Source: an uncultured Fodinibius sp. (lineage in GTDB: Bacteria > Bacteroidota > Rhodothermia > Balneolales > Balneolaceae). Taken from it: DNA of 64,000 nucleotides. The notes under the pieces are model-generated. The model had not been told where the DNA came from. It was given only the letters and a program-made list of their open reading frames with translations, and did no database searches. Position 1 is the first letter of the stretch; each line of letters starts with the position of its first letter. Where the stretch lies: assembly GCA_913056235.1 (NCBI GenBank), contig CAJXMW010000002.1, positions 124,001-188,000 of the forward strand, read 5' to 3'. A program made the position numbers and the translations under genes. Positions 50,844-59,154 of the stretch are shown piece by piece.

Positions 50844-52172
50844 ATGGACATTACCACAGGCACAACAGAGTATTTCGAGGATATAGATGAGATCACATTT
50901 GAGGGAAAGGATTCTGATAATCCTCTGGCCTTTAAGTATTATAATCCCGAAGAAGAAGTTGGTGGACAGACGATGCGAGAGCATCTGCGGTTTGCGGTTG
51001 CCTACTGGCATACCTTCTGTGAGCAGGGCGGCGACCCCTTTGGCAGCAGCACGCGCGTTTGGCCGTGGATGCAATATGATGATGCCATCGATCGGGCCCG
51101 TGCCAAGATGGATGCAGCCTTTGAGTTTATCACCAAGCTTAATGTGCCGTTCTACTGTTTCCATGATGTGGATATGGTAGATGAAGCTGAGACTATCAGC
51201 GAGTCGGAGGAGCGACTGCAAACGATGGTTGAGCATGCCAAGCAGAAACAGCAGCAGAGTGGCGTGCAACTACTCTGGGGTACGGCCAATCTCTTTAGTC
51301 ACCCACGATATATGAATGGCGCTGCCACCAACCCTGACTTTGAGGTGCTGGCTCATGCGGGGGCACAGGTTAAACGAGCGCTGGATGCGACAATTGAGCT
51401 TGGCGGTTCAAATTATGTGTTCTGGGGCGGCCGCGAAGGCTACCAGTCGCTGCTCAATACCGATATGAAGCGCGAGCGGGATCACTTGGCTCGTTTCCTG
51501 CATATGGCCAAAGATTATGGACGCAAAAATGGTTTTGATGGCACATTCCTGATTGAGCCGAAGCCAATGGAGCCAATGAAGCACCAGTATGATTTTGATG
51601 CGGCAACCGTGACCGGGTTCTTGCAGGAATATGGGCTGGATGAGGATTTCAAGATCAACCTGGAAGTCAATCACGCTATCCTGGCCAAACACACCTTTGA
51701 GCATGAACTCCAGGTAGCGGCCGACGCCGGGCTTTTGGGCAGTATTGATGCCAATCGGGGTGACTACCAAAACGGCTGGGATACCGACCAGTTTCCCGCC
51801 GATATTTTTGAGGTCACGCAGGCTATGTTGGTAATCTTGCAAAATGGTGGATTTGAAACCGGTGGAATCAACTTTGATGCCAAAATTCGACGGAATTCAA
51901 CAGATCTCAAGGATCTCTTTTATGCTCACATAGGTGGGATGGATATCTTCGCCCGGGCCCTGAAAACAGCTCATGCGATTCTGGAGGATTCAGAATATAA
52001 AAAGCTCCGGAAACAGCGGTATGCCTCTTATGATGCTGGAAAAGGAGCCGAGTTTGAAAATGGCAATCTCTCGCTTGAAGATCTGCGCAGCATTGCCGGG
52101 GAAAGTGGTGAACCCCAGCAACGCAGTGGCCATCAGGAGTATTACGAAAACCTGATCAATCAATATATCTGA
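50844..52172 (+). CDS. xylA: xylose isomerase XylA
   Basis: The 442-residue enzyme converts D-xylose to D-xylulose with two divalent metals. Recognised blocks: [18 protein letters not shown] (TIM-barrel start), FYCFHDVDM (catalytic His and Asp), [36 protein letters not shown] (metal and substrate), LIEPKPMEP (Glu ligand), [18 protein letters not shown] and [17 protein letters not shown]. It is a class II xylose isomerase by length. It works with xylB just upstream to feed xylulose 5-phosphate into the pentose phosphate pathway. Confidence 0.97.
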   Translation: MDITTGTTEYFEDIDEITFEGKDSDNPLAFKYYNPEEEVGGQTMREHLRFAVAYWHTFCEQGGDPFGSSTRVWPWMQYDDAIDRARAKMDAAFEFITKLNVPFYCFHDVDMVDEAETISESEERLQTMVEHAKQKQQQSGVQLLWGTANLFSHPRYMNGAATNPDFEVLAHAGAQVKRALDATIELGGSNYVFWGGREGYQSLLNTDMKRERDHLARFLHMAKDYGRKNGFDGTFLIEPKPMEPMKHQYDFDAATVTGFLQEYGLDEDFKINLEVNHAILAKHTFEHELQVAADAGLLGSIDANRGDYQNGWDTDQFPADIFEVTQAMLVILQNGGFETGGINFDAKIRRNSTDLKDLFYAHIGGMDIFARALKTAHAILEDSEYKKLRKQRYASYDAGKGAEFENGNLSLEDLRSIAGESGEPQQRSGHQEYYENLINQYI

Positions 52173-52489
52173 CAACACTGTCACCCAGAAAATTAGAATG
52201 CTGCTTCATTTCTTGAAGGGAAGGAATAAATCTTATAATTTAAGAGTAGATTGTCTTAAATAGAAATGCAACTAATATGTCTTGGAGTTCTTCTGGTTAT
52301 GATATTATAGTTGATAGGCAATTAGGGAATTACAAGGCTCTGGCTGTTGCTGATCTTTAAAAGATAATCTTCTGTAATTCTAAGGTTCAGTTTGATGGAC
52401 GAACGCCTAGCATGTGTCAATTGTTGAATCATGTAATAGAAGATAAAATACTATTAAATATTAATTAGTGATATTTAAGGTGAGTATTT
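52173..52489. other. 317-base gap before nirK
   Basis: AT-rich. A 27-codon frame at 52277-52360 (MSWSSSGYDIIVDRQLGNYK then ALAVADL) has no clear ribosome site and I do not call it. No FNR/NNR-type inverted repeat is evident; the nirK ribosome site AAGGTGAG is at 52478-52485. Confidence 0.5.
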
Positions 52490-53608
52490 ATGACGAATGA
52501 CAAACAACATATCGATGAAACCGAACAAAAAGTCGAATCGCAGAGTGGTGTAAGCCGCAAGCAGTTTATGAAGAATATTGGTGGTGCGATGCTATCCGGT
52601 GGTTTGCTGGCTGGCTTGCCGCTTGGAGATAATGCAGCACGGGCCGCATCGAATGGCAGCCGAAAGTCTGCTCGCAATGCACCAAAGGTCGACCGCGTAG
52701 CTGCTGATCCCACGGATATTCCGTCGCCAATAAATCGAAACAGATCCGTAACGCATGATATCACGCTGGAAAGCAAGGATTTGATCAGCGAGATTGAGCC
52801 GGGCGTAGAGTTCAAATACATGACCTACGGTGGACAGGTACCGGGCCCGATGATACGCGTGCGGCAGGGCGACAAGATCAACCTGACGTTCAAAAATAAC
52901 TCGCAGAATACGTTGCTACACAATGTGGACTTTCATGCTGTTTACGGCACTGGTGGTGGATCTAAAGCCACACTTTGCCCTCCGGGACAATCCAAAGATC
53001 TGCATGTGAAGATGATGTATCCAGGAGCTTTTATTTATCACTGCGCGGTGCCGAAGCTGGACCAGCACATCAGCAGCGGCATGTTCGGGATGATCGTTGT
53101 GGAGCCACACGAAGGTCTGCCCGAGGTTGATCACGAATTCTATCTCGGTCAGCACGAAGTGTATACCAACAAAGAAGCGGGTGAAAAAGGGTTCCACGAT
53201 ATTGACGTCGAATCGATGAAGGCCGAAAATCCTACATACGTGTTGCTCAACGGAGAGAAGAAAGCATTGACGGAAAAAGGCTACGGTACGATGAAGACGA
53301 ACGTTGGTGATACGGCGCGCGTATTCATGGTTACCGGCGGGCCCAATCTGACGAGCAGCTTTCATGCTATTGGCAATGTCTGGAAAAAGGCCTGGCGCGA
53401 AGGTGCCATTGCCAGCGAGCCGGAAAAATATGTTCAAACTTGTGCTGTAGCACCGGGAAGCTGCGGCATTTTTGAGATGGATTTTCCCGTGCCCGAAAAA
53501 AGCTTCTTGGTTGATCATGCCCTCACACGATACAATCGCAAGGGCATGTTGGGCGTCATTGAGGTCGAAGGCGAAGAGCAGCCAAATATTTTTAATCCAC
53601 AAGGTTAA
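52490..53608 (+). CDS. nirK: copper-containing nitrite reductase NirK
   Basis: The 372-residue protein has an N-terminal RKQFMK signal (TAT-like) and two cupredoxin domains. Type-1 copper ligands: His144, Cys185, His193 and Met198 (YHCAVPKLDQHISSGM). Type-2 site: His149 (VDFHAVYG, with Asp147), His184 (YHC) and His292 (SFHAIG); these distinguish NirK from multicopper oxidases, which have a different C-terminal motif. It reduces nitrite to NO in the periplasm. The spacing C-x7-H is one shorter than in the best-known NirK. An auracyanin-type cupredoxin 72 bases downstream is its likely donor. Confidence 0.92.
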   Translation: MTNDKQHIDETEQKVESQSGVSRKQFMKNIGGAMLSGGLLAGLPLGDNAARAASNGSRKSARNAPKVDRVAADPTDIPSPINRNRSVTHDITLESKDLISEIEPGVEFKYMTYGGQVPGPMIRVRQGDKINLTFKNNSQNTLLHNVDFHAVYGTGGGSKATLCPPGQSKDLHVKMMYPGAFIYHCAVPKLDQHISSGMFGMIVVEPHEGLPEVDHEFYLGQHEVYTNKEAGEKGFHDIDVESMKAENPTYVLLNGEKKALTEKGYGTMKTNVGDTARVFMVTGGPNLTSSFHAIGNVWKKAWREGAIASEPEKYVQTCAVAPGSCGIFEMDFPVPEKSFLVDHALTRYNRKGMLGVIEVEGEEQPNIFNPQG

Positions 53609-53617
53609 ATACCGACT

Positions 53618-53651
53618 ATTGCCGCACTGCGCTAATTAGTAGTGCGGCAAT
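53618..53651. terminator. 11-bp hairpin between nirK and the cupredoxin gene
   Basis: ATTGCCGCACT and its exact complement with a 12-base loop sit 10 bases after the nirK stop, with TACTTTTA behind. It could act as a leaky terminator or stabilise the nirK message, setting different levels of the two proteins. The cupredoxin ATG is 30 bases later. Confidence 0.65.
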
Positions 53652-53680
53652 TACTTTTAATTCAAAAACTATTAATCATT

Positions 53681-54151
53681 ATGATTTCCGATAAAATTAT
53701 TCGATTTACGTTCGCTGTAATTTTCATCACAGGAGTATTATTTCAGGCAGCTGATGCGCAGGATGTCAAAACGGTGACCATGGAAGGCAGCGACGATATG
53801 AAATTTTCGGTCACGGAAATTACGGCCGAACCAGGTCAAAAGATTAAAGTTGAGCTGACTACCATCAGCGATTTCCCTAAAAATGCGATGGCTCACAATT
53901 TTGTGCTGCTCAAAGCTGGGGTTGATGCTACGGCTGTGGCCAATAAATCAGCAAGTGCTGCCGACAATGAGTATATCGCTCCAAGTATGACCGACAAGAT
54001 AATTGCACATAGTGGCTTGGCCGGTGGGGGCGAAACGGTGACGGTAACATTTGACGCCCCAGAAAAACCGGGCAGATACCAGTACATCTGTACTTTCCCG
54101 GGGCACTATGCCGGCGGTATGAAAGGCACGCTCATCGTCCGAGAAAATTAG
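53681..54151 (+). CDS. cupredoxin, azurin/auracyanin-like
   Basis: I choose the ATG at 53681 (MISDKIIRFTFAVIFITGVL), a signal peptide cleaved near ADAQ; the longer frame starts in the preceding hairpin. The 156-residue blue copper protein has ligands His72 (AHNFVLL), Cys137, His142 and Met147 in YICTFPGHYAGGMKG. The His-to-Met distance is five, as in auracyanin, not four as in classical azurin. It carries electrons in the periplasm, probably to NirK, which precedes it. No lipobox is seen. Confidence 0.88.
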   Translation: MISDKIIRFTFAVIFITGVLFQAADAQDVKTVTMEGSDDMKFSVTEITAEPGQKIKVELTTISDFPKNAMAHNFVLLKAGVDATAVANKSASAADNEYIAPSMTDKIIAHSGLAGGGETVTVTFDAPEKPGRYQYICTFPGHYAGGMKGTLIVREN

Positions 54152-54175
54152 AACTTACAGGTCAAATAGTTATTT

Positions 54176-55438
54176 ATGTGCAGATTTAAAAAGATCACGC
54201 TATTGGGTCTTTCGATGATATTATTGATGCCGGCTTTCCTCCATGCTCAGCTGAGTGTTGAGGGGGAGTTCCGGCCGAGAACTGAATATCGAAACGGCTA
54301 TCAACAGTTGCGAACACCTGCTACGGAGCCGGCCTATTTTGTCTCGCAACGTATGCGCCTGTCGGCCATGTACGAATCCGACAATTACAAAATAAAAGTG
54401 GCTGGCCAGGATGTGCGCGTATGGGGAGAGGTCGAGCAGTTGCAGGATAACGCCAACCTGAATATCCACGAAGCCTGGGCTCAGCTAAATATATCGAAAG
54501 GGATACAACTCAAACTGGGTCGGCAAGAGCTAGTGTATGATAACCAGCGCTTGTTGGGAAGCGTAAACTGGACGCAGCAGGGACGTAGCCACGATGCGAT
54601 GGTGGCCCGGTATCGAGCACCTTCATCCGATTTACGTATAGATATCGGTGGAGCCTATAACCAGGAATCAGCTAATATACTTGGCAATAATTATACTCTT
54701 AGCAACTACAAGATACTCTCTTATTTCTGGATAAATCGCTCATTCGGCGATGTTGTTGATGCATCAGTAATTTTTGTAACCGATGGATTTGAGCCTCAAA
54801 CAGATATTAATTACCGTTATACCTATGGAACGCAGCTGAAATTTAACAGCCAACCGTTGCAGCTATCGGGTGAAGTATATCTGCAGCAAGGAGACGATGC
54901 AACACGGCGCAATATTTCGGCTTATATGGTTGCTATTCAGGGCGCATATAATGTAGATAGATTAGGTTTAAAAGCCGGCTATGACTACTTATCAGGAGGA
55001 GAGGCCGGGGATGCAAATCCTGCCCGAAATGCATTTAGCACGCTGTATGCAACCAATCATAAGTTTTACGGGCATATGGATTATTTCCTGAGTATTCCAT
55101 CTGATACCCGGGGCGGTGGCTTGCAGGATGCTCATTTTGGAGCAGTCTACCAGCTCAATGAGGCAGCTGATTTAAATTTGACCTATCATCATTTTGCATT
55201 GGCAAATAATATTATGAATCCGAGTAATGTCTCAGAGAGACTTGATCAAAATCTGGGTTCGGAATTTGACTTGTCACTAAGTTACCAATTTACGGAAGAC
55301 ATCCTCTTGAAGGCAGGCTATTCGATGATGTTGCCGACATCGTCCTTGCAAAACCTGCAGAGTCGAAATGCAAAAGAAACGCAACACTGGGGGTGGGCAA
55401 TGTTGCAAATCAGTCCACAATTTTTTCGTTCAGACTAA
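54176..55438 (+). CDS. alginate_export-family outer-membrane channel
   Basis: The 420-residue protein has a signal peptide (ITLLGLSMILLMPAFLHAQ) and a beta-barrel pattern throughout: LSVEGEFRPRTEYRNGYQ, the GxxIKLGRQELVYDNQRLLG block typical of the AlgE-like (alginate export) porins, then many aromatic strands ending LQISPQFFRSD. Porins of this type are common next to nirK, nosZ or other anaerobic-respiration genes in Bacteroidota and may carry substrates or nitrite across the outer membrane. Substrate is unknown. It starts 24 bases after the cupredoxin gene. Confidence 0.82.
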   Translation: MCRFKKITLLGLSMILLMPAFLHAQLSVEGEFRPRTEYRNGYQQLRTPATEPAYFVSQRMRLSAMYESDNYKIKVAGQDVRVWGEVEQLQDNANLNIHEAWAQLNISKGIQLKLGRQELVYDNQRLLGSVNWTQQGRSHDAMVARYRAPSSDLRIDIGGAYNQESANILGNNYTLSNYKILSYFWINRSFGDVVDASVIFVTDGFEPQTDINYRYTYGTQLKFNSQPLQLSGEVYLQQGDDATRRNISAYMVAIQGAYNVDRLGLKAGYDYLSGGEAGDANPARNAFSTLYATNHKFYGHMDYFLSIPSDTRGGGLQDAHFGAVYQLNEAADLNLTYHHFALANNIMNPSNVSERLDQNLGSEFDLSLSYQFTEDILLKAGYSMMLPTSSLQNLQSRNAKETQHWGWAMLQISPQFFRSD

Positions 55439-55570
55439 CGATCATCGAATCAAAGAATCATAAGGATATCATTACAAGAAAAGCCTGATGTTGCTTACAA
55501 AAAAGGGGATGGGATTGCTACACTTTTAGATTAACTACTTACTACGAAACTGTTTAAGTCAATACAGAAG

Positions 55571-55876
55571 ATGAAAAGGGCGTTGATCCTCAGTAAGGTG
55601 GCTGGCATAAGGATACAGGTTCACTGGACCTTCGTGTTACTCATTTTGTGGATCACTTTTGCTGGCATATGGGGTGGAAGCAGCACGGCAGGCATTGTGT
55701 GGAACATCATTTTTGTGATTGTTCTGTTCGGATGCGTGGTCCACAATAATAGTATCAAAGCTCTTGGGATCGACATCGGTGGAACTTACAATCGAAACAC
55801 TCATGTCCATCACCATTGGGTTCATCATGCACATTTCGCGCCCCTCTCTGAGTTGTTTGCTTCACTAGACCCATGA
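55571..55876 (+). pseudogene. truncated site-2 protease (M50) remnant
   Basis: The frame starts KRALILSKVAGIRIQVHWTF, the typical opening of S2P/CBS-type M50 proteases, but the catalytic HExxH has become VVHNNSIKALG and the frame then drifts into a His-rich, frameshifted end that stops at 55876. The family normally runs about 380 residues with six membrane helices and two CBS domains. Only about 100 codons remain and the key residues are lost, so I call it a pseudogene. Confidence 0.7.
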
Positions 55877-56128
55877 ATAATAACTCCGTAGTTGCTTTGG
55901 ATGTTCGTCATTAGATTTTTAGGCGCTTAAAAAAGGTAAGCGAATTGCTGGTTACAGGGTAGAAGAGAAAAGAGATGTTTAGATTAGGAAAATCTCCTAC
56001 AGCAATGAAGTCCATAGGATTATAGCAATTAACAAATGTCTTTCGCAGTTTCTATGTATTGCTATATTTAAAACATAAATTTATAACAGTTCTGGTTATT
56101 CAATTTTAGCTCCTAAATAACTACCATC

Positions 56129-57403
56129 ATGGATTCACAACCACACATCCTTGTTTTAGGCACCAACTTTGCCGGTTTGACTACTGCCCGATACATTCGA
56201 GAATATGCTGGTGAAAAAGTTCGTATAACCTGTATCGATCGCAAACCCTATCTGACCTTTATACCCAATATTCCGCTTGAAGTTTGGAACAACAATAACC
56301 CGGAACAATCGCTGCATATGGGGTTCATAAAATTTCTGGATCGAGACAATATTGATTTCATCCAGGCCGAAGTGCGGCAAATTGATGTAGAGAGTAAACA
56401 GGTTGAGTACACTCCTGTAGAACGATTGGGATCGGCTGCAGAAGAAATTTCGTACGATTACCTCGTGATTGCGTTAGGGAATAGACTTGCATTCGACGAA
56501 ATCGAGGGATTTGGTAAATATGGACATACCTTCTCTGATACCTATTATGGTGACAAGGTGCGCAGGTATCTACACGGTGGTGGCTATAAAGGGGGGCCGG
56601 TAGCCATTGGTTCAGACCTGTTTGTACAGGGTAAAAGTGAAAAGTTGCCTGATATTCCCGTAGCAGAAGCAGCCTGTGAAGGCCCACCCGTGGAAATTTC
56701 TTTCTCTATGGCTTCCTGGCTTGAAAAGAAAGGGTTAGGCGGAGCTGAAAATATCACCATGTTTACACCAGCAGAGGTAATTGCCGAGGATGCCGGAGAG
56801 CAGATTTTGGAACAGTTGCTACCGATGGTCAAGGAGATGGGCTTTGGCTATCAAGCTAATACAAAAGGGATAAAACGTATTTACGAGGATGGCATTGAGT
56901 TTAGAGACGGCAGCAGCCTGGAAGCAGAACTTAAAATCATTTTCCCAAACTGGAAGCCACATGCCTTTTTGAAAGGGCTACCCATTTCGGATGACCAGGG
57001 ATTCATAGTTACCGATTTGCACATGCGTAACCCCGATTACCCTGAAGTATTTGCGGTAGGTGATGCAGCATCTGTAACAGTTCCAAAGCTTGGTTCCCTC
57101 GGGCACCTGGAAGCAGAAGTGCTGGCGAAAGTAATTGGCAAAGAGGTGGGAGGTTATGAACCTAAGGACTCCATTGATCCGCTTAAATTCAAGTTGATCT
57201 GCATGGGGGATATGGGCGACCACAAAGGTTTTTATATGCATACCGATGAATGGTGGGGCGGAGATACCAGTATTCTCAAAATGGGCTACACCCCGCATAT
57301 GCTCAAAATGGGATTTAAGACCATGTATTATACTCTTGGTGGTAAAATACCTGGTTGGGGAATGCCTATGTCCGAGCTGATTGCCGATCATACGGTAGTC
57401 TAA
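56129..57403 (+). CDS. FAD/NAD(P)-dependent oxidoreductase, sulfide:quinone reductase-like
   Basis: The 424-residue flavoprotein starts with the dinucleotide-binding fold LVLGTNFAGLTTARYI, an acidic second strand (ITCIDRK) and PYLTFIPNIPLEVWN (the SQR-type ring contact), a middle DYLVIALGNRL, and the FAD-binding VFAVGDAASV. This is the SQR/FCSD-like family. SQR needs three cysteines; of the cysteines here, Cys183 (AACEGP) occupies the place of one, but the others are not clear. So it may oxidise sulfide, or be a type-II NADH-dehydrogenase-like enzyme. The C-terminal MGFKTMYYTLGGKIPGW helix suits membrane association. Confidence 0.8.
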   Translation: MDSQPHILVLGTNFAGLTTARYIREYAGEKVRITCIDRKPYLTFIPNIPLEVWNNNNPEQSLHMGFIKFLDRDNIDFIQAEVRQIDVESKQVEYTPVERLGSAAEEISYDYLVIALGNRLAFDEIEGFGKYGHTFSDTYYGDKVRRYLHGGGYKGGPVAIGSDLFVQGKSEKLPDIPVAEAACEGPPVEISFSMASWLEKKGLGGAENITMFTPAEVIAEDAGEQILEQLLPMVKEMGFGYQANTKGIKRIYEDGIEFRDGSSLEAELKIIFPNWKPHAFLKGLPISDDQGFIVTDLHMRNPDYPEVFAVGDAASVTVPKLGSLGHLEAEVLAKVIGKEVGGYEPKDSIDPLKFKLICMGDMGDHKGFYMHTDEWWGGDTSILKMGYTPHMLKMGFKTMYYTLGGKIPGWGMPMSELIADHTVV

Positions 57404-57739
57404 AATTACACTCAAGTATTCCTATTATGGGGACAGATAAATAACTACTTACTACAAAAAAAAGTCGGAGTACGTGAACTTCATCAAGTTAACTTTGTTT
57501 GGTTGCCCATAAGAAAAGGTATGGTTGAGCTCGGGAAATTTGATACTGATAAAGAAGCTTTATAAAAAACGAATACACTTTTTATAATAAGGTAACGTCC
57601 TGTCCATCTTGCTGTAATGTTAACAAGAAGCATAGTACAACTGCAGTTAATAAACAGGAAAATTAAGTGACTGATCTAGAATTTACCGGTTTTTAACAGT
57701 TACTGTTCGTGCTGTTATTCCTGGAGGGAGAATCTGAAA
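57404..57739. other. 336-base gap after the SQR-like gene
   Basis: A 53-codon frame in phase with the SQR-like gene continues after its TAA to 57565 (for example QKKVGVRELHQVNFVWLPIR) and has protein-like composition, but nothing supports readthrough. The stretch TAACTACTTACTAC at 57443 also occurs at 55532. No terminator or RNA gene seen. Confidence 0.45.
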
Positions 57740-58525
57740 ATGGATATTAAAAACATTCTGGTACCGACTGATTTTTCAACCTGCTCCGAAACTGCTGTTT
57801 CTTTTGCTATTGAGTTTGCATTAGCTACAGAGGCACAACTTTTCTTAATGCACTCGGTCAGCAGTACCTTTTCAATTGCATCAGAGAGACTAACAGAACG
57901 GATGATGAGCGATGACCGGTTTAGAGAAATTGAATCTCAGGCCGTTACAGAGATTGGAGATCCCGGCCCTGCAATTCTTCGACAGGCGGAAGAAAAACAA
58001 GCTGACCTGATCCTGATAGGCAATAAAGGGAGCTCCGGCGGCAGAAGATTGCTTGGGAGCACTGCAATGGAAGTTCTTTCAAAAGCAAAAATTCCTGTGC
58101 TTTCTGTTCCTGAAAAAAGTACCTATACGGGTTTTGAAGACATCTTATTTATGACTGATTTCAACAACGGGGATTTATCAGCACTTGAAGACACCTTGAA
58201 ATGGGCAAAATATTTTAACGCTCAGCTACACGTGTTGCATGTATTTACCGAGGACAGCTTTAACGAGCTTATCAAATACAGGGGATTTCGAGAGGTCGTC
58301 AAAGAACGGCTAAAATATGAAAAGATGTCTTTCCAACGGGTTTTTAATCCGTCTTTTTACGACGGATTGCTAGACTATATGGAAACTCGAAATGCTAACC
58401 TTATAACCTTGACTCGTTATCAAAAAAACATTTTCCAAAAGATCATGGAAAAAGATCACACGCGTGAGGTCAGCTATGAAATTGAAACTCCCTTCATGGT
58501 ACTGAATGGAGACAAATATTTGTAA
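57740..58525 (+). CDS. universal stress protein, two UspA domains
   Basis: The 261-residue protein has a first UspA domain (about 1-130) with the opening KNILVPTDFSTCSETAVSFA and the ATP-binding motif GNKGSSGGRRLLGSTAME (G-2x-G-9x-G-S/T, about 94-111). The second domain (about 135-261) keeps the fold (DILFMTDFNNGDLSALEDTL) but lacks the full ATP motif. Such tandem Usp proteins respond to stress and low oxygen; here it is beside NirK and SQR-like genes. It starts 336 bases after the flavoprotein and has a GGAGGGAG ribosome site at 57722-57729. Confidence 0.85.
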   Translation: MDIKNILVPTDFSTCSETAVSFAIEFALATEAQLFLMHSVSSTFSIASERLTERMMSDDRFREIESQAVTEIGDPGPAILRQAEEKQADLILIGNKGSSGGRRLLGSTAMEVLSKAKIPVLSVPEKSTYTGFEDILFMTDFNNGDLSALEDTLKWAKYFNAQLHVLHVFTEDSFNELIKYRGFREVVKERLKYEKMSFQRVFNPSFYDGLLDYMETRNANLITLTRYQKNIFQKIMEKDHTREVSYEIETPFMVLNGDKYL

Positions 58526-59154
58526 CCCAAATTAGAAGGTATTATTGCTGAAAATCCCTGGACGGGTCATTTGCATCTGTTCGTTAAACCGGTGCATCAT
58601 CTGATACTGATTTTTCTTCTGTTTACTTTGGCATGTTGCATGCGCTGATTCATTTCTTGGTTCATAGTTTGGGTTTAGTAGCTGCCAGCAATTTGTATAT
58701 ACAGATGCAAAAAAGAGATGCTGATATAGTATAAATAGTTGAAGTTTAATTGCTTGGGTCAGCGTAGAGCAAAGTATTACACTTTTAATCGAATATTTAC
58801 GCCTATATGTAGTCGTCTTGAAATGGTGTAACCTCGGTATTGGGAAAAGCAGCTTATTATTGCCGAAGAGTGAAACCCATAAGGCAATAAGATCTGGTAA
58901 TACAGGTTATACGGATTTTAAAATGAAGAGCAATTGACAAACAAATCCTATGGAGTGATAGAATGATGGAAATGTGATAAGCCGGGATGTCCACTACTGT
59001 CGGTATTTCCTGAGAAGTGGCTGTAGTAAGGTTTAAAAGGTCATTTTATTGTAAGATTTAAAACCTTATTACGTCTGTCTGGTTGCTTATCATCAATAAT
59101 TTTGATAAGTATGCCACAGAAAAGAAGGCCATTTTCACCTAACCTTATTTATTC
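58526..59154. other. 629-base gap with a Met-rich remnant
   Basis: Besides the minus-strand remnant at 58532-58665, I see no gene, RNA or terminator in this AT-rich stretch. It must hold the promoter of the beta-propeller gene at 59155. Confidence 0.5.
58532..58665 (-). pseudogene. frameshifted Met-rich fragment
   Basis: The minus strand reads MNQEMNQRMQHA and then, after a frame change, KNQYQMMHRFNEQMQMTRPG to a TAA. The Met/Gln-rich wording resembles the Met-rich copper-island proteins. It is short and broken, so a remnant of such a gene is the best reading; chance cannot be excluded. Confidence 0.35.

Noticed and set aside
52490-53608. multicopper oxidase for the nirK product
   Set aside because: The type-2 copper histidine and the SFHAIG motif match NirK, and the C-terminal trinuclear motif of multicopper oxidases is absent.
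57404-57565. readthrough extension of the SQR-like gene
   Set aside because: The downstream in-phase frame is only 53 codons and no signal for TAA suppression is visible.
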